Part shown: positions 8,748-18,273 of the stretch, piece after piece
Numbering within the stretch: the first letter of the stretch is position 1
How the letters are laid out: each line of letters opens with the position of its first letter
Notes under the pieces: model-generated
Told to the model about the DNA's origin: nothing
Seen by the model: only the letters and a program-made list of their open reading frames with translations
Databases searched by the model: none
Source: Ignavibacteria bacterium
Lineage (GTDB): Bacteria > Bacteroidota > Ignavibacteria > UBA10030
DNA length: 64,000 bases
Direction: 5' to 3'
NCBI GenBank assembly: GCA_016873805.1
Contig: VGVZ01000012.1
Location: forward strand, 24,736 to 88,735
Position numbers and translations under genes: made by a program

Positions 8748-9659
8748 CTACTTGATGATGGTGCCGATCCGGTTCAAGCGGACCGAACCCAGTTTCGCAA
8801 AGATATCATAGAGCGGGAGATGCGTATCCCACGACCAGTACACGATCAGAGGAGTTCCGACAAGGTTTTCCTCAGGAATGAAGCCCCAATACCGGCTGTC
8901 GAGGCTGTTGTCCCGATGATCTCCCATCCCGAACAGATAATCTCGCTCGACCACATACTCCGTTGTCGGCTTCCCATCGACGGTAACCTCGCCCCCCCGA
9001 AGTCTCACCTCATGTCCTTCACGCTTGATGAAAACTTCCCATGCGGCGAAGTTTTCCGGGGATAATGGAATCGTCATCCCCTTTCTCGGCACGACGACCG
9101 GTCCGTAGTAGTCTTCGTTCCATGCGGCTCCGGGAGGAAAGATCCGTTCATCCTCCTGGGAGGAGTGGAGATTCCTCTTGAAGCTGAACCTCATGTTCCG
9201 CGGCATCGGAAAACGCTGGCCGTTGACATAGAGGACGCGATCAATCACCTGAACGGTATCACCCGGCAAGCCCACACATCGCTTGAGATAGAAGGTGAAT
9301 TCGTCCGGTTCAGCTTCGTCCCGGTTTCCCGGAAAGACAAACACGATCACATCTCCCCGCTCGACATCACGAATACCGGGAATGCGAAACCACGGGAGCC
9401 GGACATTGGTGAAGGGAATATTGCGGGGCGAGGTGCCACCGTAGATGAACTTGTTGACGAAAAGCAAATCGCCCGTAATCACTTCGTCCTCCATCGATCC
9501 GGTTGGAACAAGGAACGATGCAATCACGAAATTGTTCAGGATCAGAAAGGCTCCAATAATGATGCCGGCCTCGCGAAGGAACGCGATGACTTTCTGCTTC
9601 CATCCCCGTTCCGGAGGTTGGTTCTTTTCTACTACCTGATGTTTCTTCTTCTTCGTCAT
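8748..9659 (-). CDS. lepB: Signal peptidase I (first of two tandem copies)
   Basis: The start chosen is the ATG at 9659 (MTKKKKHQVVEK), giving 303 residues; the frame extends 29 codons further but would then run into lepA. A Lys-rich cytoplasmic tail precedes a single membrane segment at about 30-50. Catalytic Ser55 is in VPTGSMEDEVITGD, Lys126 in FYLKRCVGLPGD, and GDHRDNSLDSRYWGFIPEENL forms the terminal box. The function is cleavage of Sec signal peptides at the outer face of the inner membrane. It is encoded 34 bases after lepA; lepA-lepB pairing is common in bacteria. Both copies keep all catalytic residues, so both are probably active. Confidence 0.93.
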   Translation of the reverse strand: MTKKKKHQVVEKNQPPERGWKQKVIAFLREAGIIIGAFLILNNFVIASFLVPTGSMEDEVITGDLLFVNKFIYGGTSPRNIPFTNVRLPWFRIPGIRDVERGDVIVFVFPGNRDEAEPDEFTFYLKRCVGLPGDTVQVIDRVLYVNGQRFPMPRNMRFSFKRNLHSSQEDERIFPPGAAWNEDYYGPVVVPRKGMTIPLSPENFAAWEVFIKREGHEVRLRGGEVTVDGKPTTEYVVERDYLFGMGDHRDNSLDSRYWGFIPEENLVGTPLIVYWSWDTHLPLYDIFAKLGSVRLNRIGTIIK

Positions 9660-9693
9660 GTCGCGTGCTCCGTCGCTTAGTTCTGGAACGCTT

Positions 9694-11493
9694 CTATTCT
9701 TCCATCGAGAGGACTGCCAGAAACGCTTCCTGGGGAATTTCCACACGTCCCACCTGCTTCATCCGTTTTTTCCCCTCTTTCTGTTTCTCCAGGAGTTTAC
9801 GTTTTCGCGTGATGTCGCCTCCATAGCATTTCGCGATCACGTTCTTTCGAATCGCGCTCAACGTCTCCCTCGCGATGACCTTGCTTCCGATTGCCGCCTG
9901 AATGGCGACCTCAAACATCTGTCGCGGGATGAGCTCTTTCAGCTTCGAGCACAACTTCCGACCCCATTCATACGCCTTGGCTCGATGAACGATGGTCGAG
10001 AGCGCGTCCACCGGCTCGTTGTTCAGGAGAATGTCGAGCTTCACAAGCTCGGACTCGCGGTATTCGAGAAAGTCGTAGTCGAATGACGCATAACCGCGCG
10101 AGAGGGATTTCAGCTTGTCATAAAAATCAAAAATGATCTCAGCAAGCGGAAGCTCATAGTGGATATCCGCCCGCTCCGGCGTCAGGTACGTCGTGTTCTT
10201 GTGAATCCCCCGACGATCGAGACAGAGTTTCATGATCCCGCCGATGTATTCCGAGGGCGTGATGATCTGCGCGTTGACATACGGTTCTTCCACCCTCTCG
10301 ATATCGGCGGGCGACGGCATAAGTGCGGGATTGTCCACCGGCACAACCTCGCCGTTGGTTTTGATCACGCGATACTCGACGTTTGGAACGGTGTTGATCA
10401 AGGTCTGGTTGTATTCTCGTTCCAACCGCTCACGAATGATCTCCATGTGGAGGAGACCGAGAAACCCTGCACGAAATCCGAATCCGAGAGCAATCGACGT
10501 CTCGGGTTCGAACACCAGAGCAGCATCGTTGATGCGGAGTTTCTCGAGAGCGTCTCTCAGCTCAGAAAAGTCGTCGCTGTTGGAGGGGTAGATTCCGCTG
10601 AAGACCATCGGCTTCGCCTCTTTGTATCCCGGCAGCGCCTCGGACGCCGGCTCATCGACCAGTGTGATCGTATCCCCTACTTTCGTATCATGGACATCTT
10701 TCACGTTTGCGATGACATACCCAACGTCCCCCGTCGAGAGACCGCCGCTTCGCTTCCGGCCTCGCTCCAGCGTGCCAATCTCTTCCGCCTGGAATTCTTT
10801 CCCGGACGACATGAATCGGATGCGATCCTTTTCCCGGATTTTGCCGTCAATAATCCGAACATAGGCGACCGCCCCCCGGTACTCGTCAAAGACAGAATCG
10901 AAAATCAGCGCGCGCAATGGGGCCTTCGGATTCCCCCGAGGGATGGGGATTCGACGAACGAGCGCTTCAAGCACTTCGACAGTCCCGATGCCCGCCTTCG
11001 CACTTCCGTAGATAATCTCCTCTTCCTTGCATCCGAGAAGATCCATTACCTGGTGTTTGACGTTTTCCATCATCGTTTTAGCACTGGGAAGATCGATTTT
11101 GTTGATAAACGGGATGATTTCGAGACCCGCATCGATGGCGAGGTAGAGATTGGAAATGGTTTGGGCCTCGACTCCCTGGCTCGCGTCGACGACGAGGATC
11201 GCCCCTTCGCAAGCCGCCAGCGAACGGGAGACCTCATAGGTGAAATCGACGTGACCCGGGGTGTCGATGAGATTCAGAATATATGCATTGCCATCTTGCG
11301 CGTTGTATGTCAGCTGGATCGCATGAAGTTTTATCGTGATGCCCCGTTCCTGCTCCAGCTCCATGTCATCGAGGACTTGTTTGATCATCTCGCGCGCCGG
11401 AACCGCACCGGTATGCTCAAGCAGACGGTCCGCCAGCGTCGATTTGCCGTGGTCGATATGGGCGACAATGCAGAAGTTTCGGATGTGTTTCAT
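9694..11493 (-). CDS. lepA: Elongation factor 4 (LepA)
   Basis: A 599-residue translational GTPase, the normal length for LepA. The G1 box AHIDHGKST is at residues 11-19. [14 protein letters not shown] and a SAKAGIG loop follow, and the LepA-specific C-terminal domain ends with the basic stretch around [19 protein letters not shown]. It binds the ribosome and is implicated in back-translocation, translation quality control or ribosome assembly. It heads the operon lepA-lepB-lepB-hemW. The leader contains a near-perfect inverted repeat at 11567-11602, just after the promoter at 11617-11645. Confidence 0.97.
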   Translation of the reverse strand: MKHIRNFCIVAHIDHGKSTLADRLLEHTGAVPAREMIKQVLDDMELEQERGITIKLHAIQLTYNAQDGNAYILNLIDTPGHVDFTYEVSRSLAACEGAILVVDASQGVEAQTISNLYLAIDAGLEIIPFINKIDLPSAKTMMENVKHQVMDLLGCKEEEIIYGSAKAGIGTVEVLEALVRRIPIPRGNPKAPLRALIFDSVFDEYRGAVAYVRIIDGKIREKDRIRFMSSGKEFQAEEIGTLERGRKRSGGLSTGDVGYVIANVKDVHDTKVGDTITLVDEPASEALPGYKEAKPMVFSGIYPSNSDDFSELRDALEKLRINDAALVFEPETSIALGFGFRAGFLGLLHMEIIRERLEREYNQTLINTVPNVEYRVIKTNGEVVPVDNPALMPSPADIERVEEPYVNAQIITPSEYIGGIMKLCLDRRGIHKNTTYLTPERADIHYELPLAEIIFDFYDKLKSLSRGYASFDYDFLEYRESELVKLDILLNNEPVDALSTIVHRAKAYEWGRKLCSKLKELIPRQMFEVAIQAAIGSKVIARETLSAIRKNVIAKCYGGDITRKRKLLEKQKEGKKRMKQVGRVEIPQEAFLAVLSMEE

Positions 11494-11566
11494 TTTCTTC
11501 AGTTTCCAACCGGTGGATCGACCGTCTCGTGGCGCCGCAGGATCGGAATCGGACCAAAACGAGAAA

Positions 11567-11602
11567 GAGTAAAGAGTGAATCGTTACGGTCACCCTTTAC
11601 TC
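11567..11602 (-). promoter_or_regulatory. Inverted repeat in the lepA leader
   Basis: GAGTAAAGAGTGA (11567-11579) pairs with TCACCCTTTACTC (11590-11602), 12 of 13 positions, around a 10-base spacer. It falls right at the predicted 5' end of the lepA transcript, so it could be an mRNA-stabilising hairpin or an operator. No T-run follows, so it is not an intrinsic terminator. Confidence 0.4.
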
Positions 11603-11616
11603 CTCAAGCTCGGTTC

Positions 11617-11645
11617 AATATAGCGGAATTTCGGATGAGGAGCAA
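11617..11645 (-). promoter_or_regulatory. Promoter of the lepA operon (TTGCTC-N17-TATATT)
   Basis: Minus-strand TTGCTC (11645-11640), a 17-base spacer and TATATT (11622-11617) followed by G. It lies about 120 bases upstream of the lepA ATG in an otherwise empty intergenic stretch and matches the spacing of the other candidate promoters here. Confidence 0.5.
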
Positions 11646-11711
11646 GAAAGACCCACGACGATCCGACGACCCGGACGGGAAATCCCCTCCTTCCGGTGTT
11701 CTGAAACAATA

Positions 11712-11740
11712 TTGGATTCACTTCGCACGATTCATATCTT
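11712..11740 (+). promoter_or_regulatory. Promoter of the epimerase gene (TTGGAT-N17-TATCTT)
   Basis: TTGGAT at 11712-11717, exactly 17 bases, then TATCTT at 11735-11740. The predicted transcript start is near 11747, which leaves room for the GAGGAG ribosome-binding site before the TTG start at 11783 and argues against an ATG start at 11741. Confidence 0.55.
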
Positions 11741-11782
11741 ATGGAGGCCGGCATTTGCGCCGATCAAGAGAGGAGAGAGTTC

Positions 11783-12691
11783 TTGAAGATTCTTGTTGCA
11801 GGGGGAACAGGCTTCATCGGCCAGGCGGTCACATCATTGCTCGGTACGTGCGGTCACACCCTCACCGTCCTTTCCCGAAATCCCCAACCGGCTCGCGGCC
11901 GGTTGCCGGGTACCGAAATTCTCCCATGGGACGGGAAGAGTGTGGGACCCTGGAGATCGGCACTCGACAATTGTGAGGCCATCATCAATCTCGCCGGAGT
12001 GTCGATCGGCGCCTCGCGGTGGAGTTCTTCGTTCAAGGAAAAGGTGGTGGCCAGCCGCGTTCATTCCACCACTGTACTTCTCGAGGCATCTGCGGCCGCC
12101 CGACACGGACCGAAGGTTCTTGTCAACGCGTCGGCTGTAGGATTCTACGGTCACGTGCCGGCGGGTGAGGTGTCCGAGTCATCGCCCCCGGGAAACGATT
12201 TTCTTGCAGAGACCTGTCGCCAATGGGAGCGTTCAGCGATGCGAGCCGGTGAAATTGGTATACGGGTGGTGTTGATGCGAACAGGATTTGTGATTGGTCG
12301 CTCAGCGCCGGCGTTCAGGAAGATGATGATGCCGTACCGATTCTTCGCCGGCGGAATTCTTGGAGCAGGAACTCAGTGGTTTCCGTGGATCCACATCGAC
12401 GATGTGGCAGCCGCCTATCGATTTGCCGTGGAGAACGAGGAGATTCATGGCCCGGTGAACGTTACGGCTCCAAACCCTCCGACCTCGGCAGAATTCAGCC
12501 GCACGCTCGGCAAAATTCTGGGGAGACCCGCATGGCTCCCCGTACCCTCATGGGGTCTCCGGATCGTACTCGGCGAGATGTCGGACCTTCTCCTGAAAGG
12601 ACAGAGAGCGGTGCCGCAAAAGCTGCTTGCACACGGTTTTTCGTTTCGCTTTCCCGATGCTGAATCCGCGCTGAAAGAGGTTCTCGCGTAA
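11783..12691 (+). CDS. NAD(P)-dependent epimerase/dehydratase, TIGR01777 (YfcH/SDR39U1-like)
   Basis: With the TTG at 11783 as start the product has 302 residues and begins (M)KILVAGGTGFIGQ, putting the Rossmann glycine motif GGTGFIG at residues 7-13. AINLAGVSIGASRW and the C-terminal DUF1731-type segment (PAWLPVPSWGLRIVLGEMSD, QKLLAHGFSFRFP) identify the TIGR01777 family. The substrate is not established for most members. GAGGAG lies a few bases upstream of the TTG, and the promoter at 11712-11740 would put an ATG start at 11741 almost on the transcript start, so TTG is preferred. It ends 9 bases from the convergent DUF5683 gene. Confidence 0.86.
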   Translation: MKILVAGGTGFIGQAVTSLLGTCGHTLTVLSRNPQPARGRLPGTEILPWDGKSVGPWRSALDNCEAIINLAGVSIGASRWSSSFKEKVVASRVHSTTVLLEASAAARHGPKVLVNASAVGFYGHVPAGEVSESSPPGNDFLAETCRQWERSAMRAGEIGIRVVLMRTGFVIGRSAPAFRKMMMPYRFFAGGILGAGTQWFPWIHIDDVAAAYRFAVENEEIHGPVNVTAPNPPTSAEFSRTLGKILGRPAWLPVPSWGLRIVLGEMSDLLLKGQRAVPQKLLAHGFSFRFPDAESALKEVLA

Positions 12692-12700
12692 GCAGGCGGA

Positions 12701-13279
12701 CTATTTGAGGGGGATGTGAACATTGAGGCGCAGATTCGCTGAGCCGGTCAGGTCTTCACCAACATCGAAGCTGTACAGGCTTGCCCCGACATATGCATCC
12801 ACGATGTTCAGAAGGTAGGTCAACCCGAGGTAGAGACTGAAGCGGTCCCGCTCGTTTCTGTAGAAATCCCGGATGTATCGAAGTCGCTCATCCCCCGTTC
12901 CGCCGAATTCCTTCTTGCCGACCGAGGCGCTGTATTCGTCTCGGTACTGACGATAGAGATCGTCCGCCTTCTTCCAGTTTACCGCGAACCACGCCCCGAA
13001 TCCATAGATGATCGGAATTTTCCAGTAGCTTTCGTTGTAGAACTGACCGGCGCCGGGAAGGAGTGAGGAGAGGGTCATCGCCAACGCGGGAGATTTCTCT
13101 CGGAGTTCCGACTTCTCTCTCCCCGTCGTATCCGGGAACGACCACGGAGTCCCAGCGGCGAGATCAGCGCGGAGCTCCGACAGATTCAAGCCCTTGACGG
13201 TTTGGCCCCGAGCACTAAGGAGAAGAAAGAGAACGAGAAACCCGATGTACGAGACGCGAGCAATGTTCAATGTATGCAT
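12701..13279 (-). CDS. DUF5683-containing membrane protein
   Basis: A 192-residue protein with an N-terminal hydrophobic segment (IGFLVLFLLLSARGQ) that looks like a signal peptide. It is followed by LSSLLPGAGQFYNESYWKIP and YGFGAWFAVNW, the core of DUF5683 (a P-G-x-G-Q-x-Y-N motif plus membrane helices). The function is unknown. In Bacteroidota this domain is often encoded beside parAB and signal peptidase genes, and here it closes the parA-parB-ridA cluster, 20 bases after ridA. Start codon choice is moderate: no clear ribosome-binding site precedes the ATG. Confidence 0.75.
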   Translation of the reverse strand: MHTLNIARVSYIGFLVLFLLLSARGQTVKGLNLSELRADLAAGTPWSFPDTTGREKSELREKSPALAMTLSSLLPGAGQFYNESYWKIPIIYGFGAWFAVNWKKADDLYRQYRDEYSASVGKKEFGGTGDERLRYIRDFYRNERDRFSLYLGLTYLLNIVDAYVGASLYSFDVGEDLTGSANLRLNVHIPLK

Positions 13280-13299
13280 CGACTGTGAACGCGGGTCAG

Positions 13300-13689
13300 C
13301 TACGATTCGGCGACGGCGATCGCTTCGATCTCAACCTTCACGTCTTTCGGGAGTCGCGCGACTTCGACCGTACTTCGCGCAGGTGCAGATTGCGCAAAGA
13401 ACTCTGCATAGACCTCATTCATCGCGGCGAACTCCCCCATATCTTTCAGAAACACCGTCGTTTTGATCACTGATCCGAGCGAACTCCCCCCCGCTCGGAG
13501 CACTGCCTCGAGATTTCTGAGAACCTGACGTGTTTGCGCTTTGATGTCCCCTTCGATCACATTGTTCGTTGCCGGATCGATGGGAATCTGACCTGCCGTG
13601 TAAATGATCGTCTTGTTTACGCGGATCGCCTGACTGTAGGGACCTATAGGAGCGGGGGCCTCTTTCGTGAGGATCTTTTCCAGTGTCAT
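13300..13689 (-). CDS. ridA: RidA-family enamine/imine deaminase
   Basis: A 129-residue protein starting [40 protein letters not shown], the [15 protein letters not shown] helix and [20 protein letters not shown], with the substrate-binding Arg in PARST, match the YjgF/YER057c/UK114 family at its normal size. RidA hydrolyses reactive enamines and imines made by PLP enzymes such as threonine dehydratase, in the cytoplasm. The frame is open 19 codons further upstream, but those residues are not family-like and would overlap parB. It is 40 bases downstream of parB. Confidence 0.94.
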   Translation of the reverse strand: MTLEKILTKEAPAPIGPYSQAIRVNKTIIYTAGQIPIDPATNNVIEGDIKAQTRQVLRNLEAVLRAGGSSLGSVIKTTVFLKDMGEFAAMNEVYAEFFAQSAPARSTVEVARLPKDVKVEIEAIAVAES

Positions 13690-13729
13690 TGTGATTCTCG
13701 AATGGTGAAATATGTGTGATGAGGCGGCG

Positions 13730-14629
13730 CTATCGTCCCGAAACAATATCGAGGATGCGATCGAGATCGTCGAGCGAATAAAATTCGACGATAATCTCGC
13801 CGCGACCTCCGGACTTCGACCTCACGGTGACCTTTGTTCCCAGCGCCCGTCGGAGCTGCTCTTCAACGCTATGCACGCTTGACGAATCCGTCTCCCGTCC
13901 AGCCGAAGTGGTGCGCGCAGGTTTTCTTCCGGAACGGGTGACGCTCTCCACCTTGCGAACCGAATAGCCTGACTTCACAATCTTCTCGTACAGCTTCAGC
14001 TGTGCTTTTTCGGTCGGGAGGTTGATAATCGGGCGCGCATGCCCCATGGTAATCAATCCCTTCCGCAATCCGTCTTTGATCTTGTTCGGCAGTTTCAGAA
14101 GGCGGACATAGTTCGTAACGGTCGATCGTTCCTTGCCGACGCGCTGCGCGACTTCTTCCTGCGTGAGGTGGCACTCCGCGATCAGACGCTCATAGGCATG
14201 AGCGATTTCAATGGGATTGAGTTCTTCGCGCTGGATATTTTCGATCAGGGCGAGCTCGAGAAGTTCCTCATCCGTCTTAACTTCAATGATGTACGCGGGG
14301 ATCTTGGAGATGCCCGCGTTCTGGGCGGCCCGCAATCGCCGTTCTCCCGACACGAGCTGGTACTCGCCGGCGAAACGTCGGACCGTGACAGGCTGGATCA
14401 CGCCTTTCTCGAGGAGTGAACGGCTGAGCTCTTCCAGGGAATCCGGATCAAAGTCCGATCGCGGCTGAAACGGATTCGGACGGATCCGGTCGAGATCGAT
14501 GCGGGCGATAATGCCGGTTCCGCCGGTGTCTCCCCCGACGTCCGGCGATCGAAGACTGACTTCCTCAACCGGCGCGCGCGGAATCAGAGCACTTAATCCC
14601 CGTCCCAGGACCTTTTTCGGGCCAGCCAT
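13730..14629 (-). CDS. parB: ParB chromosome-partitioning protein
   Basis: A 299-residue protein beginning [17 protein letters not shown], the standard ParB N-terminus that contacts ParA. The ParB/sulfiredoxin-like CTPase domain contains PNPFQPR and GERRLRA (residues 95-101). A helix-turn-helix follows ([24 protein letters not shown]), and the C-terminal dimer domain ends [18 protein letters not shown]. It loads on parS sites as a CTP-dependent clamp for chromosome segregation. I saw no 16-base parS palindrome near the operon. The start is 10 bases after the parA stop, so the two are translationally coupled or nearly so. Confidence 0.96.
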   Translation of the reverse strand: MAGPKKVLGRGLSALIPRAPVEEVSLRSPDVGGDTGGTGIIARIDLDRIRPNPFQPRSDFDPDSLEELSRSLLEKGVIQPVTVRRFAGEYQLVSGERRLRAAQNAGISKIPAYIIEVKTDEELLELALIENIQREELNPIEIAHAYERLIAECHLTQEEVAQRVGKERSTVTNYVRLLKLPNKIKDGLRKGLITMGHARPIINLPTEKAQLKLYEKIVKSGYSVRKVESVTRSGRKPARTTSAGRETDSSSVHSVEEQLRRALGTKVTVRSKSGGRGEIIVEFYSLDDLDRILDIVSGR

Positions 14630-14639
14630 GGCGTTCAAC

Positions 14640-15452
14640 TCATTCTTGTGATTGTGGTGTGGTGGTGTTGAGAACCAACGCATCGCTGTTGGCAAGAACT
14701 TCTTTCGCGAGTTCCATGTAGTTTCGCGTCCCGGAACAAATGGCATCGTACAGGATCACCGGTTGGCCGAAACTCGGGGCTTCGCTGAGACGGATGTTCC
14801 GCGAGACGATGGTCTTGAAGACCTTATCTCCGAAGTACCGTTTCACTTCATCGAGAATCTGATTCGAAAGGCGGAGGCGCGAATCAAACATCGTCAGCAG
14901 GACACCCTCGATATCCAAGCCCGGATTGAGCTGCTTCTTCACCATGTTGATGGTGTAAAACAGCTGACCAAGTCCTTCCAGGGCAAAGTATTCGCATTGG
15001 ACCGGAATCAACACGGCGTCTGCAGCGGTCAGGGCGTTGAGCGTCAGCAGGCCGAGGGAGGGAGGGCAATCAATGATGATGAACTCGTAGCTCTTGCGAA
15101 TGGGCTCAAGGGCGTTGGCAAGAAGATGTTCGCGCTCCTCAAACTCGACGAGCTCGATTTCCGCCCCAACGAGATTGATGTGCGAGGGAAGAACCGAGAG
15201 ATACGGCATCTGGGTTTCCGTGATCACGGATGCCGCTTCGGCGCCCTCGATGAGAACTTGATATACTGTTCGGCCGACGGCAGGAGAGGCTCCTACACCG
15301 CTTGTGGCGTTCGCCTGAGGGTCGACATCAACGAGAAGCGTAGATTTCTCGGCCACAGCCAGCGAGGCCGCGAGATTGACGGCTGTGGTGGTCTTCCCCA
15401 CTCCCCCCTTCTGGTTAGCAACAACAATAACTTTGGCTGCGCGTGGTTCCAT
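14640..15452 (-). CDS. parA: ParA chromosome-partitioning ATPase
   Basis: A 270-residue ParA/Soj ATPase. The deviant Walker A KGGVGKTT is at residues 15-22, [14 protein letters not shown] forms the A' motif and [10 protein letters not shown] the Walker B. The ATG at 15452 has GGAGAG right upstream and gives the family-typical short N-terminus; the frame extends 14 codons further. The protein forms ATP-dependent nucleoid-bound gradients that move ParB-parS complexes. The gene is preceded by a good promoter at 15566-15594, about 110 bases upstream. Confidence 0.96.
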   Translation of the reverse strand: MEPRAAKVIVVANQKGGVGKTTTAVNLAASLAVAEKSTLLVDVDPQANATSGVGASPAVGRTVYQVLIEGAEAASVITETQMPYLSVLPSHINLVGAEIELVEFEEREHLLANALEPIRKSYEFIIIDCPPSLGLLTLNALTAADAVLIPVQCEYFALEGLGQLFYTINMVKKQLNPGLDIEGVLLTMFDSRLRLSNQILDEVKRYFGDKVFKTIVSRNIRLSEAPSFGQPVILYDAICSGTRNYMELAKEVLANSDALVLNTTTPQSQE

Positions 15453-15565
15453 GCTCTCCGTATGTCCTATGATCTTCCCGGCACGGCATGACATGCCGGA
15501 GATTCCCTCGTCCAGCTCATGTCGCAGCGATTGAATGAAGATCGAACATCAAGAAATGACCGTGC

Positions 15566-15594
15566 AATATACGCCTTTTTCCACCCCGCTGCAA
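15566..15594 (-). promoter_or_regulatory. Promoter of parA-parB-ridA-DUF5683 (TTGCAG-N17-TATATT)
   Basis: Minus-strand TTGCAG (15594-15589) and TATATT (15571-15566) are separated by exactly 17 bases and followed by G. It lies in the gap between the argS stop and parA. Confidence 0.55.
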
Positions 15595-15600
15595 CCGTAC

Positions 15601-17259
15601 TTACATCCGCTCCGGAGCCGAGACACCGAGGATTTTCAATCCGTTGGCCAGAACGATCATCGATGCGCGGCAGAGCGCAATGCGCGCGAGCGCGAGATCC
15701 CGTTCCGGAATCACGACCCGATGCTCGTGGTAGAAACGATGAAATGCTGTCGCGACATCGTGAAGATACGACGTGAGCCGATGAGGCTCATAGCTGAGCG
15801 CGGACGATTCGACGATATCGGGAAATTCGAGGAGGAGTTTGAGGAGGGCAAGTTCAGCCGCTCCCGTGAGATGGTGTGTGCGGTCTTTTATGCGCAGAGG
15901 ATCGGCCGCTTCAGCCGATATCCCCTCCGATTCCGCAAAACGGAGGATCGAGGCAATCCGGGCATGGGCGTACTGCAGATAGTAGACAGGATTCTTTTCC
16001 GACTGTTCCTTTGCGAGATTGAGGTCGAATTCGAGATGGCTTGAACTGGCTCTCATGAGAAAGAAGAATCTCACCGCGTCCGGGCCGACCTCATCGATCA
16101 GTTCATCGAGGGTCACGAACGTCGCCGCGCGTTTCGACATCTTCACCTGTTCCCCATCCCGCATCAGCGTCACGAATTGATGGATGATCACGTTGACTTT
16201 TTCGGCGTCGAAGCCGAGCGCTTTCACCCCGGCCAGCACGTCGGGAATCGTCGCAATATGATCCGCTCCGAACACATCGACGATCAGGTCGAAGCCTCTG
16301 CGAAACTTGTCACGGTGATACGCAATATCCGGAAGCCGATACGTCGGCTCTCCCGTGCTTTTGATGATCACCCGATCCTGGTCAAGGCCGAGACTGCTCC
16401 CCCTAAACCATACGGCGCCGTCACGATCGTACGCAAGGCCTTTCGCGCGGAAGTCTTTGACAACCTCGTCGATCGTGCCATCTTTATAGAGTGAATCCTC
16501 ATTGAAGAAGACATCGAAAATGATTCCCAGACGCTTGAGAACCAATTTGATATCCTCAAACAGAATGTTTTCGGCAAATCTCTTGCAGGTCTCGAGAGTT
16601 TCCTCACGGTCGGCATGGAGGAGCGATCCCTTAAACCGATCGCGCACGCGTTCGGCAATCTCCCTGATGTAGTCTCCCTGGTAACCATCTTCGGGGAACG
16701 GTGCGGCCGGATCAAAGAGCTGCTGATAGCGCGCAAACGTCGATTCGGCCAGTCTGCGCATCTGGCGCCCCGCATTGTTGTAGTAGTACTCTCGCGTGAC
16801 ATCATACCCGATCCATTCGAGCAGATTTGCCAGCGTATCGCCGAGGGCAGCCTGACGTCCGTGACCCACGCTCAGGGGTCCGGTTGGATTTGCGCTTACG
16901 AATTCGACCTGCGTTTTCTTCCGGCCGCCGACGGTTGAGCGGCCGTATGATTCCGACTGGCGGAGAATATCGGGAAGATGGCCTTGATAGAATTCTTTGG
17001 AAAGAAAGAAGTTGATGAAGCCCGGACCGGCAATTTCCACCTTGGCGATGTGTTCGGATTCCACGTCGATCACGCGAACGATGTCCTGCGCGATGGTTCG
17101 AGGATTCTTGCCCACGGAACGTGCCAGCGCTAACGCGACGTTTGACGTCAGATCACCGTGGATATCCTGCTTTGGCTTCTCGAACGCGATGGCGACATCG
17201 CTCGGGTATCCCAGCGACTTCAACGCGTCGGCCACCTTTTCCTGCAGATAGTGCTTCAT
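15601..17259 (-). CDS. argS: Arginyl-tRNA synthetase
   Basis: A 552-residue class I synthetase of normal length. The N-terminal Add-1 domain (MKHYLQEKVADALKSLGYP) precedes SANPTGPLSVGHGRQ, whose HGRQ is the HIGH-motif equivalent. QVKMSKRAATFVT holds the KMSK loop, and a DALR anticodon-binding helical domain forms the C-terminus. It charges tRNA-Arg in the cytoplasm. The ATG at 17259 is preferred; 45 further upstream codons are open but would overlap rsfS and are not conserved. The gene lies 20 bases downstream of rsfS. Confidence 0.97.
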   Translation of the reverse strand: MKHYLQEKVADALKSLGYPSDVAIAFEKPKQDIHGDLTSNVALALARSVGKNPRTIAQDIVRVIDVESEHIAKVEIAGPGFINFFLSKEFYQGHLPDILRQSESYGRSTVGGRKKTQVEFVSANPTGPLSVGHGRQAALGDTLANLLEWIGYDVTREYYYNNAGRQMRRLAESTFARYQQLFDPAAPFPEDGYQGDYIREIAERVRDRFKGSLLHADREETLETCKRFAENILFEDIKLVLKRLGIIFDVFFNEDSLYKDGTIDEVVKDFRAKGLAYDRDGAVWFRGSSLGLDQDRVIIKSTGEPTYRLPDIAYHRDKFRRGFDLIVDVFGADHIATIPDVLAGVKALGFDAEKVNVIIHQFVTLMRDGEQVKMSKRAATFVTLDELIDEVGPDAVRFFFLMRASSSHLEFDLNLAKEQSEKNPVYYLQYAHARIASILRFAESEGISAEAADPLRIKDRTHHLTGAAELALLKLLLEFPDIVESSALSYEPHRLTSYLHDVATAFHRFYHEHRVVIPERDLALARIALCRASMIVLANGLKILGVSAPERM

Positions 17260-17279
17260 GGATGGAGAGAGAGAATTTC

Positions 17280-17702
17280 CTAGGGAGCGCGTTTCTTTGC
17301 GATTCGGGACTTGCGGGCGCGCGTCGATGTCACCGAACGAATCCGCACACGATCGCCCGTATCTTCGACGCGCTGGAGTTTGGCATCGCTCCACAATCGC
17401 TCGAGGTTATAGAATTCCCGGGCATCTTTCAACAGAATGTGCACCACAACGTCCACGAAGTCGAGCAAGACCCACGACAGCGCCTGATATCCCTCCGAGT
17501 GCCAGAGTGCGACGCCAATCGATTTCGCCCCTTCCCTCACCGCGTCGGCAATCGCCTTTACCTGAGGTTCAGAGTCGGCGCTGCAGACGACAAAATAATC
17601 TGTCGCCGACGAAATGGGTTTCAGATCGATGATCACAATGTCCGTGGCCTTCTTGGTCACCGCGAATTCCGCGAGCTTCCTGACAAGTGTCCGGGACGTC
17701 AA
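17280..17702 (-). CDS. rsfS: Ribosome silencing factor RsfS
   Basis: A 140-residue protein with ATDIVIIDLKPISSATDYFVVCS, HSEGYQALSWVLLDFVDVVVHIL and FYNLERLWSDA, the full signature of the RsfS/DUF143/iojap family. It binds uL14 on the large ribosomal subunit and blocks subunit joining under starvation. The C-terminus adds a short basic tail (STRARKSRIAKKR). It sits between a LytR_C protein and argS, with short spacers on both sides, so the three probably share a transcript. Confidence 0.95.
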   Translation of the reverse strand: MTSRTLVRKLAEFAVTKKATDIVIIDLKPISSATDYFVVCSADSEPQVKAIADAVREGAKSIGVALWHSEGYQALSWVLLDFVDVVVHILLKDAREFYNLERLWSDAKLQRVEDTGDRVRIRSVTSTRARKSRIAKKRAP

Positions 17703-17724
17703 TGGGTGTTCCTCCTGTCGTTAG

Positions 17725-18273
17725 TTAGTGCCATGGTTTCAACGATTGATAATCCTTGCCGATCATCACCGTCACATCGAGATACAGCGTCGGATCGATC
17801 CGCTGAACGACTTGATGATCCGGAACGCCGAGGGCGGTCGCGACCCGCCGGGCGCTCTCAATGTTTCCGACGCGGTCGATGACGAGCGTGTGGTCCTGCG
17901 TTCCCGAGAGGGCGTTTCCCATCTCCACGACGTCGAAGCCGTGCGCCCTCAGGTATTCCGTAGCCCTCAGGGCCAGTCGATTCTCTCCTGCCGCATTGAG
18001 CACGTCCATTTGGATGGCACGCGTGCGAACACCTTCCGTGATAAGCGGTTCGTCGGAGGAGGAAAAGAAGAGCGCGTAGCCGGCGTAAACCACCGCGAGC
18101 AGAGCAAGAATGCCGAACACAACGATCACCGTTTTCGATGAACGCGGAGATGGAGAGACGGAATGCTCAGGCGATGATGCTGGCGGGGTCGGCGTTGATA
18201 GGTTCGATTCGGGGTTGAGACGCTCTTGGTGCAAATGAAAACCCAGGGTGATGACAAAAAAACCGAGCGTCAT
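17725..18273 (-). CDS. LytR C-terminal domain (LytR_C) membrane protein
   Basis: The protein has up to 182 residues: a Pro/Ser-rich cytoplasmic tail, one membrane segment (VIVVFGILALLAVVYAGYALFF) and then a LytR_C domain (QMDVLNAAGENRLALRATEYLRAHGFDVVEMGN, GVPDHQVVQRIDPTLYLDVTVMIG). The domain is found after cell-wall LytR-CpsA-Psr enzymes and as a stand-alone module next to rsfS; its role is unknown. The only upstream ATG (18273) lies inside the terminator of the preceding gene. A TTG at 18234 is an alternative, so the N-terminus is uncertain. Confidence 0.75.
   Translation of the reverse strand: MTLGFFVITLGFHLHQERLNPESNLSTPTPPASSPEHSVSPSPRSSKTVIVVFGILALLAVVYAGYALFFSSSDEPLITEGVRTRAIQMDVLNAAGENRLALRATEYLRAHGFDVVEMGNALSGTQDHTLVIDRVGNIESARRVATALGVPDHQVVQRIDPTLYLDVTVMIGKDYQSLKPWH

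Noticed and set aside
10159..11976. A 605-codon plus-strand open frame across lepA and into the epimerase gene
   Set aside because: It is antisense to a certain lepA gene and shows no family motifs.
13730..15600. parS site next to parAB
   Set aside because: I looked for the conserved 16-base parS palindrome with a central CACGTG-type core in and beside the operon and did not see one. A computed scan would be needed to exclude degenerate sites.
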